The notes: generated by a model from the letters alone, not told the origin. Positions 1 to 7,273 are shown, counted from the stretch's first letter. The stretch is 18,277 nucleotides of DNA from Methanomassiliicoccaceae archaeon (GCA_009784745.1 WQXR01000012.1:1-18277); one strand, 5' to 3'. Numbers and translations are program-made.

Positions 1-24
1 CCATTTTACTAATTAATGTTGTTC

Positions 25-85
25 CGCACCCTCCCGTGCGCACATTGGGAGAGAAAGATGTTAAAGCATCTTCATCGATACGGTC
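25..85 (+). promoter_or_regulatory. Putative upstream region of the pyrBI operon
   Basis: The 85 bases before pyrB hold no gene that I can support. A short inverted repeat, CGCAC (25-29) and GTGCG (36-40) around a six-base loop, is followed by a purine-rich stretch and a weak TATA-like TTAAAG at 61-66. That element lies about 23-32 bases before the two candidate pyrB starts, which would fit a leaderless or nearly leaderless transcript. This is an inference from spacing only. An alternative AT-rich element near 9-19 would give a 40-50 base leader. Confidence 0.25.
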
Positions 86-1027
86 ATGAGGATCATGAAT
101 TTTTACGACAAGGACATCGTTTCGATAAGGGACCTGAACAGGAAGCAGATCGAGGAGATTCTCGAAGTATCCGAGAGAATGGTACCCTATGCCATGGGCG
201 ACAAAAGGACAAAATGTCTTGAAGGAAGGATCTTGGGCAATCTGTTCTTCGAACCGTCGACACGCACAAGGCTGTCATTCGAAAGCGCGGCACACAGACT
301 GGGAATAGACGTCATTGACGTTTCGGAGATGTCGATGACATCTATCTCCAAGGGAGAGACATTAGCGGATACGATAAGGATGGTGGACGCATACTGCGAT
401 CTCATCGTTCTCAGACATCCGCATGAAGGCGCAGCAAGACTGGCAGCAAAATTTTCCATAAACCCTGTTGTCAACGCAGGCGACGGCGCAGGATCGCACC
501 CGACCCAGACATTGTTGGATCTGTTCACTATAAAGAGAGCAAAAAAGAAGATCGACGGACTGAATATCGTGTTAGTGGGAGATCTGAAATACGGAAGAAC
601 TGTGCATTCACTGATAGACGCGCTTGCGATGTTCGGCGCAAATCTGACATTCGTTGCTCCGGAATCCCTGCAGATGCCGGATGATAACATGAAGCACGTA
701 AAAGAAATGGGCGCCAACCCGGCGGTCACGGACGATCTTACCGATGTGATACGATACGCGGACGTCCTTTACGTAACGAGGATACAAAAAGAGAGATTCC
801 CCGATCCGTCGGAATATAACAAAGTCGCAGGAATGTATCGTATCGATAATGAGATGCTCAGAGAAGCGAAAAGCGATCTCGTGGTACTGCATCCGTTACC
901 GAGAGTTGACGAGATAGCACCGGAAGTTGACGGGACGCCGCATGCAAAGTATTTCGAGCAGGCGTTCAACGGCATACCGGTAAGAATGGCGCTTCTGTAT
1001 CTGATACTGGGTGGTGAGGGGATATGA
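86..1027 (+). CDS. pyrB: Aspartate carbamoyltransferase catalytic subunit
   Basis: PyrB joins carbamoyl phosphate and aspartate to give N-carbamoyl-L-aspartate, the committed step of pyrimidine synthesis, in the cytoplasm. The 313-residue length matches the family (about 300-311). The carbamoyl phosphate signature STRTR is at residues 58-62. Lys89 in the SKGE loop would reach into the neighbouring subunit. Arg110 and the HPTQ motif at 138-141 fit the active site, and HPLPRVDEI near residue 270 is the usual C-terminal motif. The first codon is ATG at 86; an equally good in-frame ATG lies at 95, and no clear ribosome site separates them. The gene overlaps pyrI by four bases (ATGA), as expected for a co-translated pair of catalytic and regulatory chains. 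All key residues appear present, so it should be active. Confidence 0.97.
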   Translation: MRIMNFYDKDIVSIRDLNRKQIEEILEVSERMVPYAMGDKRTKCLEGRILGNLFFEPSTRTRLSFESAAHRLGIDVIDVSEMSMTSISKGETLADTIRMVDAYCDLIVLRHPHEGAARLAAKFSINPVVNAGDGAGSHPTQTLLDLFTIKRAKKKIDGLNIVLVGDLKYGRTVHSLIDALAMFGANLTFVAPESLQMPDDNMKHVKEMGANPAVTDDLTDVIRYADVLYVTRIQKERFPDPSEYNKVAGMYRIDNEMLREAKSDLVVLHPLPRVDEIAPEVDGTPHAKYFEQAFNGIPVRMALLYLILGGEGI

Positions 1028-1491
1028 TGGAGATCAAAGTAGCACCGATAAGGAACGGTACGGTGATAGACCATATCACAGCAGGGCAGGCGCTCAACGT
1101 ACTGAAGATATTGGGAGTGAACGAATACAACATAGATTCAACGATCAGCGTCCTGATACGTGTCCCGTCCAAAAAAGAGGATACCGGAGGGTGGAAGGAT
1201 GTCGTGAAAGTTGAGGATCGCGAATTGGACCCGATGACCGTCGATAAGATCGCGTTAATTGCTCCGAACGCCACGATAGTGATAATACGTGACTATATGG
1301 TCGCCGAAAAGAAAAAGGTGAACCTTTCGAAAGCGGTGTCCGGATTGGTCAGATGCAACAATCCGAACTGCATAACGAACAAGAACGAACCGATATCGCC
1401 GGAATTCGACGTTATATCAAAGGAACCGCCGACGCTCAGATGCAGATACTGCGACCGTACGCTGTCAAAGATATCCGACAATCTGATATGA
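1024..1491 (+). CDS. pyrI: Aspartate carbamoyltransferase regulatory subunit
   Basis: PyrI is the allosteric chain that binds nucleotide effectors and holds PyrB trimers together in the ATCase holoenzyme. The 155-residue protein has an N-terminal nucleotide-binding domain (about 1-100) and a C-terminal zinc domain whose four cysteines are C111, C116, C140 and C143, in the family pattern CxxxxC...CxxC. The start ATG at 1024 overlaps the pyrB stop and has a strong GGTGAGGGG-type ribosome site just upstream, inside the end of pyrB. A second ATG at 1027 would remove one residue. Presence of PyrI implies feedback control of this ATCase by nucleotides, as is common in archaea. Confidence 0.97.
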   Translation: MMEIKVAPIRNGTVIDHITAGQALNVLKILGVNEYNIDSTISVLIRVPSKKEDTGGWKDVVKVEDRELDPMTVDKIALIAPNATIVIIRDYMVAEKKKVNLSKAVSGLVRCNNPNCITNKNEPISPEFDVISKEPPTLRCRYCDRTLSKISDNLI

Positions 1492-1495
1492 TAAG

Positions 1496-2026
1496 ATGAG
1501 ATTGATAATAGTAACGGGAATGCCCGGGACGGGCAAGGAGGAATTTCTGAATGTGGCATCGGAGATGGGGATACCGTTCGTAAGGATGGGCGATACCGTA
1601 AGGAACGCATATCAGTCATTTGATACGAAGAATAAGATGAGCATAGGGGAATTCGCGGAAGCGGAACGGAAACGGTACGGATATGACATATGGGCAAAAA
1701 GGTCGCTGGAAAGGATGAGCGGCCCGATGTATCTGGTGGACGGGTGCAGGAGCATGGACGAAGCGGATGCGTTCAGATCATTGGCAAAGGATGTTACCGT
1801 GATCGCAATTCATTCGACACCTGAGACACGGTATGAAAGATTGGTAAAACGCAAGAGAGATGATGCTCCGTCATCACTGAAGGAATTTGCGGAACGTGAC
1901 GAAAGGGAGATAGGATGGGGGCTCGCGAAGATCGTTGCCCTTTCGGATATAATGATACCGAACGACGGGACGCTCGAAGAGTTCCGGAATGCGTCCGAGA
2001 ACGTACTGGAAAGGCTGAGACCATGA
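1496..2026 (+). CDS. UPF0200-type P-loop nucleotide kinase-like protein
   Basis: The 176-residue protein looks like a member of the archaeal UPF0200 group, P-loop proteins related to dephospho-CoA and nucleoside monophosphate kinases whose substrate is not settled as far as I know. The Walker A loop is G8-M-P-G-T-G-K14, followed by Glu15 where most P-loops have Ser or Thr. Later motifs include VRMGDTVR (about 29-36), which resembles the acceptor-binding region of adenylate kinases, and VDGCR near 82-86. It starts four bases after the pyrI stop and its own stop overlaps the next start, so it is probably translated from the pyrBI message. A nucleotide or cofactor kinase role fits but is an inference. 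Confident as to family, not as to substrate. Confidence 0.82.
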   Translation: MRLIIVTGMPGTGKEEFLNVASEMGIPFVRMGDTVRNAYQSFDTKNKMSIGEFAEAERKRYGYDIWAKRSLERMSGPMYLVDGCRSMDEADAFRSLAKDVTVIAIHSTPETRYERLVKRKRDDAPSSLKEFAERDEREIGWGLAKIVALSDIMIPNDGTLEEFRNASENVLERLRP

Positions 2027-2289
2027 GATATTCCGTCACGAGGTTATGCGGCGGCAAGGCGCTTATGGCGACGCTCCGAGAACCCGTTGAGATAGATATG
2101 GAAAATGCCGCGTCGGTGTTATCGAAAGAAGGAGAGATAAAGAGCGTCGATGATATGATGCTCGTTATGACGTGGAAAGGGATGGACGTTACCGTATACA
2201 CGCAAGGAAAAGTAATGTTCCATCCGCTCGATGACAGGAACGAAGCGATATCATACGCAAATGAGATATTGAGCATGCTCATTAACTGA
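2023..2289 (+). CDS. Small conserved-looking protein of unknown function (88 aa)
   Basis: A longer reading starting at 1915 is open, but the likely start is the ATG at 2023, which overlaps the previous stop as ATGA; the 36 extra residues would lie wholly inside the kinase-like gene. The 88-residue product is soluble with no signal peptide or membrane segment. Its second half alternates strands and a final helix (DVTVYTQGKVMFHP, then an Ala/Ile-rich helix), which recalls half of a TATA-binding-protein-like fold. That resemblance is only an impression from the pattern of a glycine-turned hairpin followed by a helix, and I do not assign a function. Four-base overlap with the gene before it and a 14-base gap to the gene after it argue that it is a real operon member. 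Confidence 0.75.
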   Translation: MRYSVTRLCGGKALMATLREPVEIDMENAASVLSKEGEIKSVDDMMLVMTWKGMDVTVYTQGKVMFHPLDDRNEAISYANEILSMLIN

Positions 2290-2303
2290 ATGCCGGTGAC
2301 AGA

Positions 2304-3029
2304 ATGGAACTGATCGAACTTGTGATAATCATTGCAATGGCCGGATTATTATCAATATTTGCGCAGTACATGGGTCTCCTGACGTTCGACGGTGCGGCAG
2401 CGTCGCTTGCGATCGGTCTCGTTATAGGTATATTCGGTTCCTTCGAGTGGCTTCTGATACTGATAATATTCACTGCGTTGGGTTTCGCAGCGACCGTTGT
2501 CGGGATAACAAAGAAAAAAAGGAAGGGTCTGCAGGAAGGGACCCGCGGCGAGAGGATGTACAAGAATGTTGTTGCCGTAGGCATAGTTCCGTGCATATTC
2601 GCCGTTCTTTCTTACTTTTCAGGTGACGAACATCATATGCTCATATCCGTTGCGTTCATATCGTCGCTGGCAGTGGCCGCGGCCGATACGGTGGCAAGCG
2701 AGATAGGTGTCAGGGATAAGAGAGTATGGATGATAACGACATTCAAAAGAACTGAGCCCGGGGTGAACGGCGGAATATCGGTGACGGGAACATTCATGGC
2801 TGCCGCAGCATCATTCGTGACGGTCGCGATAGGATGGTACATAACCGGACTGGAATTTGACATGTTGTTCTTTGTACCGGCTGCCGCAGGTATAATAGGC
2901 TGCTTCGCAGACAGTATATTAGGCGCAGCAATAGAAGATAAAGGATACATATCAAAATACACGAACAATGCGATAACAGCAATGATAGGTTCTGTCTTTG
3001 CGATGGTCGTTTACATTTTGTGTTTTTGA
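2304..3029 (+). CDS. DUF92 family membrane protein (VTE6-like)
   Basis: This 241-residue polytopic membrane protein belongs to the DUF92/TIGR00297 family. Hydrophobic segments are visible at about 3-20, 27-68, 88-105, 112-130, 160-182, 186-206 and 222-241. Family motifs are GERMYKNVVAVG (after a basic loop near 70-80), ADTVASEIG, KRTEPGVNGGISVTGT, a DSILGA motif and a final YISKYTNN block. The plant relative VTE6 phosphorylates phytyl phosphate to the diphosphate, so a prenyl phosphate kinase role in archaeal lipid or quinone-type isoprenoid salvage is possible; for archaeal members this is an inference. The start ATG at 2304 is preceded by GGTGA at 2295-2299. It closes the pyrBI cluster and has no evident biochemical link to pyrimidine synthesis. 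Confidence 0.88.
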   Translation: MELIELVIIIAMAGLLSIFAQYMGLLTFDGAAASLAIGLVIGIFGSFEWLLILIIFTALGFAATVVGITKKKRKGLQEGTRGERMYKNVVAVGIVPCIFAVLSYFSGDEHHMLISVAFISSLAVAAADTVASEIGVRDKRVWMITTFKRTEPGVNGGISVTGTFMAAAASFVTVAIGWYITGLEFDMLFFVPAAAGIIGCFADSILGAAIEDKGYISKYTNNAITAMIGSVFAMVVYILCF

Positions 3030-3098
3030 TGATCTTTGGGCGTGCTCGGTATTAGTATACAAAATTATATCAACCAATTCTTTGTAAAGTTAGTAACA

Positions 3099-3111
3099 TT
3101 AATATACTATA
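3099..3111 (+). promoter_or_regulatory. TATA-like element for the solenoid protein gene
   Basis: The AT-rich run TTAATATACTATA in the 179-base gap after the DUF92 gene is the best TATA candidate. A transcript starting about 25 bases downstream would carry a leader of about 75-85 bases, long for an archaeon. The leader contains a small hairpin, GATCG/CGATC at 3178-3190, eight bases before the ribosome site at 3199. The operon before it probably ends in this gap, although I see no strong T-run terminator here. Confidence 0.45.
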
Positions 3112-3198
3112 ACGTTCTCGTATTTGCAGAGATACCGAAAAGCGTGTCCGATCCGTGTGGTCAATTTTGGGTAGGCGGATCGAAGCGATCGGTGTCAT

Positions 3199-3204
3199 GG
3201 AGGT
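3199..3204 (+). promoter_or_regulatory. Ribosome binding site that sets the start at 3209
   Basis: GGAGGT lies four bases before ATG 3209, while the upstream GTG at 3155 and the ATG at 3197 have no such site at a usable distance. This supports a 342-residue product rather than the longer 360-residue reading. Confidence 0.7.
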
Positions 3205-3208
3205 AGAA

Positions 3209-4237
3209 ATGATAGACAGAGCCACGTTAAACGCTGAGCAGATAGCAACCGCACTTACGGCATCAGCCGTTGCCCCGTCCGGGCATTTCGATCCATATAC
3301 TGCGATCGATCTTTCAGCCGACGGGATATCCGTGTGCGTGAAGGACAATTTCGACGATTCGGGAATATACATCGGTCAATCGATAATATCATCCGTTCCG
3401 GAGGATGCGAAGAACATCATCCGCGTGATAGGCGACCTTACACTGGGCGGGCCCGCAGACATCAGGGGAGATGTGATCATAAGCGGCAACCTGCGGATAA
3501 AGGATGAATTGAAAGTATCAGGGAACATTCGCGTGCGCGGAACCGTGTATATGTCGGACAGCGCATCATTCGTATGTTCTTCGGTGAATGCCAAGAACGT
3601 AAAGATAACAGGCACCGCGACCGTCAGCGGAGAGATGACGGTCCTCGGGAAACTGGAAGTTAAGAAGGGCGGAAGACTGATCATAGATCATACAGGTGTT
3701 GTCACAATGCCAAGGAGCAACGACACCCTGTCGCCGCGTCTTATCGTTGCCGCAGGAGCAGCGATAGAAGTACACGGAAAATTGGACGTGGTCAGACTTG
3801 CGTCGCTGCAGATACTGAACAACGGAGGGATATGGGCGGAACGGTTCAACGGGACCGTTGACATATTCTATGACGTGTACACGTACGTAAACGGCAACGA
3901 CAGGTCGGACGGTGATCTGGCGCAGCATGGTAAGGACGTCACGATACAAATATGCCAGAACGGAAAGATAACGTCTGCTGACGTAAAGATCAACGGTATT
4001 GCGCTGAATGCTGATAAGTATAAGTTCAATGACCGTTCCGTCACGATATCCGCGTCCGCGATAGACGGTGCAACAGGGGATATTGACATTCATGTGACAT
4101 CGGACGGCGACACGATCAAGGCGCCGAAGACGTTCGTGACACATTCACAGGACACGAAGGAAATGATGGTGACCGCATCCTCACTTCTTTCGATGCTTAT
4201 CTCCGCGTACGTCAACAGCAGCAGAAAAAGATGTTAA
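3209..4237 (+). CDS. Bactofilin-like beta-solenoid protein with X2/Ig-like C-terminal domain
   Basis: The 342-residue product is not a family I can name with certainty. Residues about 70-215 form a regular pattern of short strands and glycines at about 6- and 12-residue spacing (IGDLTLG, RGDVIISGNLRI, SGNIRVRGTV, TGTATVSGEMTVLGKL), typical of a bactofilin-type (DUF583) right-handed beta solenoid. Residues about 240-300 (ITSADVKINGIAL, then DKYKFNDRSVTISASAI) match the layout of X2-like immunoglobulin modules. There is no N-terminal signal peptide. The C-terminus (about 319-342) is a moderately hydrophobic helix ending in RKRC and might be a membrane-associating tail. Bactofilins polymerise into cytoplasmic filaments beside the membrane, so a scaffold or shape role is a reasonable inference. 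It stands alone, with its own promoter and terminator. Confidence 0.8.
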   Translation: MIDRATLNAEQIATALTASAVAPSGHFDPYTAIDLSADGISVCVKDNFDDSGIYIGQSIISSVPEDAKNIIRVIGDLTLGGPADIRGDVIISGNLRIKDELKVSGNIRVRGTVYMSDSASFVCSSVNAKNVKITGTATVSGEMTVLGKLEVKKGGRLIIDHTGVVTMPRSNDTLSPRLIVAAGAAIEVHGKLDVVRLASLQILNNGGIWAERFNGTVDIFYDVYTYVNGNDRSDGDLAQHGKDVTIQICQNGKITSADVKINGIALNADKYKFNDRSVTISASAIDGATGDIDIHVTSDGDTIKAPKTFVTHSQDTKEMMVTASSLLSMLISAYVNSSRKRC

Positions 4238-4249
4238 ACTATTTACTTT

Positions 4250-4262
4250 CTCAACTTTTTTA
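4250..4262 (+). terminator. T-rich terminator after the solenoid protein gene
   Basis: Thirteen bases after the TAA stop the plus strand becomes T-rich and includes six T in a row at 4256-4261. Archaeal RNA polymerase stops at such U-tracts without needing a hairpin. It sits between converging genes and partners the minus-strand terminator just to its right. Confidence 0.55.
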
Positions 4263-4270
4263 AAAATGAC

Positions 4271-4306
4271 CATGTGAAATAAAAGAAGAATGGGCAAAGC
4301 CCATTC
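4271..4306 (-). terminator. Hairpin plus T-rich tail ending the por operon
   Basis: A perfect eight-base-pair inverted repeat, GAATGGGC (4288-4295) and GCCCATTC (4299-4306), with a three-base loop overlaps the porB stop codon. On the minus strand it is followed by TTCTTTTATTT (4287-4277). This is the layout of an intrinsic terminator for porGDAB. Confidence 0.65.
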
Positions 4307-5249
4307 AAAGTTTGCAAAGTTTCTGCAGTTTTTCCCATTTTGCATCTATGTCGGCCTGTGCATTCTCAACAAGTTCCATCCATTTCTCCTTCATCAGGTG
4401 TTTGAACCTGCCTTGTGCACCGAACCATTCCGTTAACGGTCTCTTCTCAAGTTTGCCGTCAGCGATCCTGGCGCTTTCCGCGGTCAGCCGATATTTGCCG
4501 TTCTCTACTTCGTAGAGAGGCCACACGCATGTCTCAACGGCAAGTTGCGCCAGATCTATCGTGTCAGCGGGATCCGTTCTCCATCCTCTCGGACATGGTG
4601 ATATTGCATTAATGAACGACGGTCCGTTCACCTCGAATCCTTTTCTGCATTTCTGGATGAGATCACGCCAGTTGTGCGGTGAAACTTGTGCCGCATACGG
4701 GATGTTGTGTTCCGCAACGATCATCGTGAGATCCTTTGCATATCCTATCTTCCCGGGAATGACAGAGCCTGCCGGAGAGGTGGTCGTCGATGCACCTATT
4801 CCTGTTGCTCCGGATCGCTGGATGCCGGTGTTCATGTACGCTTCGTTGTTCAGACATACGTACATCATACGATGCCCTCTTTCCAATGCACCGGAGAGCG
4901 CTTGGAATCCTATGTCATAGGTTCCGCCGTCCCCTCCGAACGCGACGAATCTCATGTCATCCTTTATCTTACCCTGTCTGTACAGCGCTCTGTACGCAGC
5001 CTCCGTTCCGGCGGCCGTTGCCGCCGCATTTCCGAAGGCGGTGTGGATCCACGGTACATTCCACGCGGTGTACGGGTATATTGTCGTTGAAACCTCAAAA
5101 CATCCGGTCGCGTTCGATATCACAACAGGTTTGTCCGTGGCCATGAGCACCTGCCTTACGATTATACCTTCACCGCATCCGGCACAGAGCCTGTGACCCG
5201 ACGTCAATCTGGTAGGCGTCCTTGACAGTTCTTTCAGCGAGGGGCTCAC
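4305..5249 (-). CDS. porB: Pyruvate:ferredoxin oxidoreductase, beta subunit
   Basis: PorB carries the thiamine diphosphate site and one [4Fe-4S] cluster of the enzyme that interconverts pyruvate plus CoA with acetyl-CoA, CO2 and reduced ferredoxin. Cysteines C22 and C25 (LCAGCGEG), C50 and C219 (SPCPRG) fit the cluster ligands. The TPP/Mg motif is GGDGGTYDIG at 105-114 with the matching Asn region NNEAYMNTG at 134-142. Length 314 residues is normal. The start is GTG at 5249, which overlaps the porA stop (GTGA) and has GGGGGTGA (5261-5254) four bases upstream. The SPCPRGW and YPYTAWNVPW contexts point to pyruvate rather than 2-oxoglutarate as substrate, which is an inference from family resemblance. 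Confidence 0.95.
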   Translation of the reverse strand: MSPSLKELSRTPTRLTSGHRLCAGCGEGIIVRQVLMATDKPVVISNATGCFEVSTTIYPYTAWNVPWIHTAFGNAAATAAGTEAAYRALYRQGKIKDDMRFVAFGGDGGTYDIGFQALSGALERGHRMMYVCLNNEAYMNTGIQRSGATGIGASTTTSPAGSVIPGKIGYAKDLTMIVAEHNIPYAAQVSPHNWRDLIQKCRKGFEVNGPSFINAISPCPRGWRTDPADTIDLAQLAVETCVWPLYEVENGKYRLTAESARIADGKLEKRPLTEWFGAQGRFKHLMKEKWMELVENAQADIDAKWEKLQKLCKL

Positions 5250-6412
5250 TTTTTCACCCCCAGGTAATTGACCTTCTTTGCTTTTCCGTCGATCATGTCC
5301 GTGAACACGGTACTGAGTTCATCCACCTTTGCGTCACGTCCTCCCAGTCCGTAGACGTAACTGTACATCTTCGGTATTTCTTTCAAAGAGAGCGACGATG
5401 ATACGATGTCCTCAAAGAGCGGCGGATATGTTCCCGGGCTCATGAATTTGTCCAGAACGGCGACGCCTTTCCTTTTGTCTATTGCCTTTGCTATTTCCGC
5501 AGACGGAAGAGGTCTGAACAGACGGGGCATGATGACCCCCACTTTCTTTCCTTCCCCGCGCAGTTTGTCAACGGTCGCTTTCATCGTTCCGAATGTGGAA
5601 CCTAAGCATATGGCAACGTAGTCGGCATCGTCGCACATGTATCTCTCAACGAGATTGTATCTTCTGCCCGTCAACTTTCCGAATTCCTTGAAAACATCCT
5701 TGGTAACATCCAGCGCCGCTTCCATCGCATCTGCGATCTGAAGCCTGTGCTCGAAATAGAAGTCATGGCCGTCCATCGCTCCCTGTGTTACAGGATTCTT
5801 ATGATCCAGTAAAGGGTGAACAGGTCTATGTTCACCGACGAATTTCTTTACCTTGTTCGTATCCAGCGGTGTCATGCGCTCTATCGCATGTGTCAGTATG
5901 AAACCGTCGAGGCAGGTCATCATCGGCAATTGGACATCCTTATGTTCGGCTATCCTCAATGCCATTATCGCATTGTCGTACGCTTCCTGTACGTTCTCGG
6001 CGAATATCATCAGCCATCCGGTGTCACGTGATGCCATTGCATCCCCGTGATCGCAGTGTATGTTTATCGGTGCGCTCAGCGCTCTGTTGGCAACAGCCAT
6101 CGTAAGCGGCGTCCGGAGACCGGACGCGACACCCAGCATTTCCCACATATATGCAAGTCCGACGGACGCTGTTGCTGTTACCGTCCTAGCACCCGCTGCC
6201 GCAGATGCTATGCACACGGTCATCGCGCTGTGTTCCGATTCTGTGCAAACGAATTCCGTGTTAACTTCGCCGTCAGCGACGTAATCCGAAAAGCGTTCGA
6301 CGATTATCGTCTGCGGTGTTATCGGATACGCTGCACAAACATCCGGATCGATCTGTTTCCATGCCAGTGCGATAGCATTGTCACCATTTACTGCAATATC
6401 ATTGTGTAACAT
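5246..6412 (-). CDS. porA: Pyruvate:ferredoxin oxidoreductase, alpha subunit
   Basis: PorA supplies the pyrimidine-binding half of the thiamine diphosphate site and the domain that binds CoA. Recognisable blocks are the N-terminal GNxAIALAWKQ-like start, AAYPITPQT near residue 30, CTESEHSAM, a glycine-alanine-rich loop (ASAAAGARTVTATAS), and a C-terminal PRLFRPLP motif. The frame is open to 6475, but the start is placed at ATG 6412: GGAGTGAT (6424-6417) lies just upstream and the extra 21 residues would overlap porD and resemble nothing in the family. This gives 388 residues, a usual length. It follows the porD stop by five bases and overlaps porB by four, so the subunits are translated from one message. 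Confidence 0.95.
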   Translation of the reverse strand: MLHNDIAVNGDNAIALAWKQIDPDVCAAYPITPQTIIVERFSDYVADGEVNTEFVCTESEHSAMTVCIASAAAGARTVTATASVGLAYMWEMLGVASGLRTPLTMAVANRALSAPINIHCDHGDAMASRDTGWLMIFAENVQEAYDNAIMALRIAEHKDVQLPMMTCLDGFILTHAIERMTPLDTNKVKKFVGEHRPVHPLLDHKNPVTQGAMDGHDFYFEHRLQIADAMEAALDVTKDVFKEFGKLTGRRYNLVERYMCDDADYVAICLGSTFGTMKATVDKLRGEGKKVGVIMPRLFRPLPSAEIAKAIDKRKGVAVLDKFMSPGTYPPLFEDIVSSSLSLKEIPKMYSYVYGLGGRDAKVDELSTVFTDMIDGKAKKVNYLGVKK

Positions 6413-6417
6413 CCAGA

Positions 6418-6675
6418 TCACTCCTGTACCATTGTTATCGCATGTTTGGGGCATGCTTTCGCGCATATTCCGCATCCTTTGCAGTGCGTCATCCTGAATC
6501 CTTCCATCTTGTTCTCTTTTACTATTATACTGTCATCGGGACAGTATATCCAGCATGTCATACAGTCTATGCACATGCTCCTTTCAAGGATCGGTCTGAA
6601 CGATCTCCAGTCGCCCGTTTCGAATCTAAGCGCACTTCCGGGCTCTATCACCCTTCCGCCAGGTACCACAGCCAT
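6418..6675 (-). CDS. porD: Pyruvate:ferredoxin oxidoreductase, delta (ferredoxin) subunit
   Basis: PorD is the 85-residue small iron-sulfur chain that passes electrons from the catalytic core to external ferredoxin. Two complete 8Fe-ferredoxin motifs are visible: C35-x2-C38-x2-C41-x3-C45-P and C65-x2-C68-x2-C71-x3-C75-P, which together bind two [4Fe-4S] clusters. The N-terminal extension GxALRFETGDWRSFRP is typical of PorD/VorD chains. The ATG at 6675 shares one base with the porG stop (TAATG), and GGAGGTGA lies directly upstream at the porG end. Its downstream end carries the ribosome site for porA. Confidence 0.95.
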   Translation of the reverse strand: MAVVPGGRVIEPGSALRFETGDWRSFRPILERSMCIDCMTCWIYCPDDSIIVKENKMEGFRMTHCKGCGICAKACPKHAITMVQE

Positions 6676-7232
6676 TAGTTCACCTCCGTGTACGCGCGTT
6701 TGAGTGCTGAAAGGTTTTTGACTATCACTTTATCAGGCAACTTGCCTGTGAATTTCGTGGTCATCTGATCCTCAAGCGAACTGAACGAGACCATAGGTGA
6801 AACTTTAACAAGTGCTCCGAGCATCGATGTATTTGCCATTGGTTTTCCTATCTCTTCTGTTGATATCCTTGTTGCGTCCACTGCATAGCATCTTACATCC
6901 GTCTGAAGCGCTTTCTGTAATTCCGCGGATGTGCCAGGATAGTTAGCAAGTATGACGCTCTCTTTTTTCAGACCTGCTGTTATTTTCACTTTACCCACCA
7001 AGGTGGGGTCAAGAACGATAACGACATCGGGTGCATACACTTGGCTGTGCACCTTGATGGGATCCGAAGATATCCTCGTGAACGCTCTGATGGGCGCACC
7101 CATCCTTTCCGGGCCGAACTCGGGGAATGCCTTTACGTAATTGCCCTCCCTCACCGCTGTCTCGGCCAATATCTCATTTGCTGTGACGACTCCCTGCCCG
7201 CCACGTCCGTGCCAACATAACTCTATGTTCAA
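6675..7232 (-). CDS. porG: Pyruvate:ferredoxin oxidoreductase, gamma subunit
   Basis: PorG is the 185-residue gamma chain that helps form the CoA-binding part of the four-subunit enzyme. The hallmark WHGRGGQG motif is at residues 7-14, followed by FPEFGPERMGAPIRAF near 36-51 and PTLVGKV near 76-82, all typical of the family. The start codon is TTG at 7232: no ATG is available at the family-consistent position, and GAGGG (7243-7239) lies six bases upstream. It is the promoter-proximal gene of porGDAB, a common archaeal order. Confidence 0.94.
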   Translation of the reverse strand: MNIELCWHGRGGQGVVTANEILAETAVREGNYVKAFPEFGPERMGAPIRAFTRISSDPIKVHSQVYAPDVVIVLDPTLVGKVKITAGLKKESVILANYPGTSAELQKALQTDVRCYAVDATRISTEEIGKPMANTSMLGALVKVSPMVSFSSLEDQMTTKFTGKLPDKVIVKNLSALKRAYTEVN

Positions 7233-7265
7233 TCGAAACCCTCGGACACAGAAGAACGACCTATG

Positions 7266-7273
7266 TTTTAAAT
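7266..7273 (-). promoter_or_regulatory. Putative por operon TATA element
   Basis: Read on the minus strand, ATTTAAAA is centred about 37 bases before the porG TTG start. Transcription about 25 bases on would leave a leader of roughly 10-15 bases, just enough for the GAGGG ribosome site. Inferred from spacing only. Confidence 0.45.

Noticed and set aside
1..4. ATG on the minus strand at positions 4-2 that could start a gene leaving the left edge
   Set aside because: Only one codon is visible and no ribosome site lies before it, so nothing can be claimed.
16..222. Short plus-strand frame overlapping the pyrB start
   Set aside because: Out of frame with pyrB, highly charged without family features, and no start signal; leader-peptide idea not supported.
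187..729. 180-residue minus-strand frame inside pyrB
   Set aside because: Fully antisense to a well-conserved PyrB with intact active-site motifs; no promoter or ribosome site of its own.
3566..4144. 192-residue minus-strand frame inside the solenoid gene
   Set aside because: Composition is Arg/Tyr/Cys-rich like an antisense shadow, and the plus-strand frame has a ribosome site, promoter, terminator and protein-like repeat pattern.
6413..6475. N-terminal extension of porA to 6475
   Set aside because: The extension overlaps porD, does not resemble PorA N-termini, and the ribosome site GGAGTGAT supports ATG 6412.
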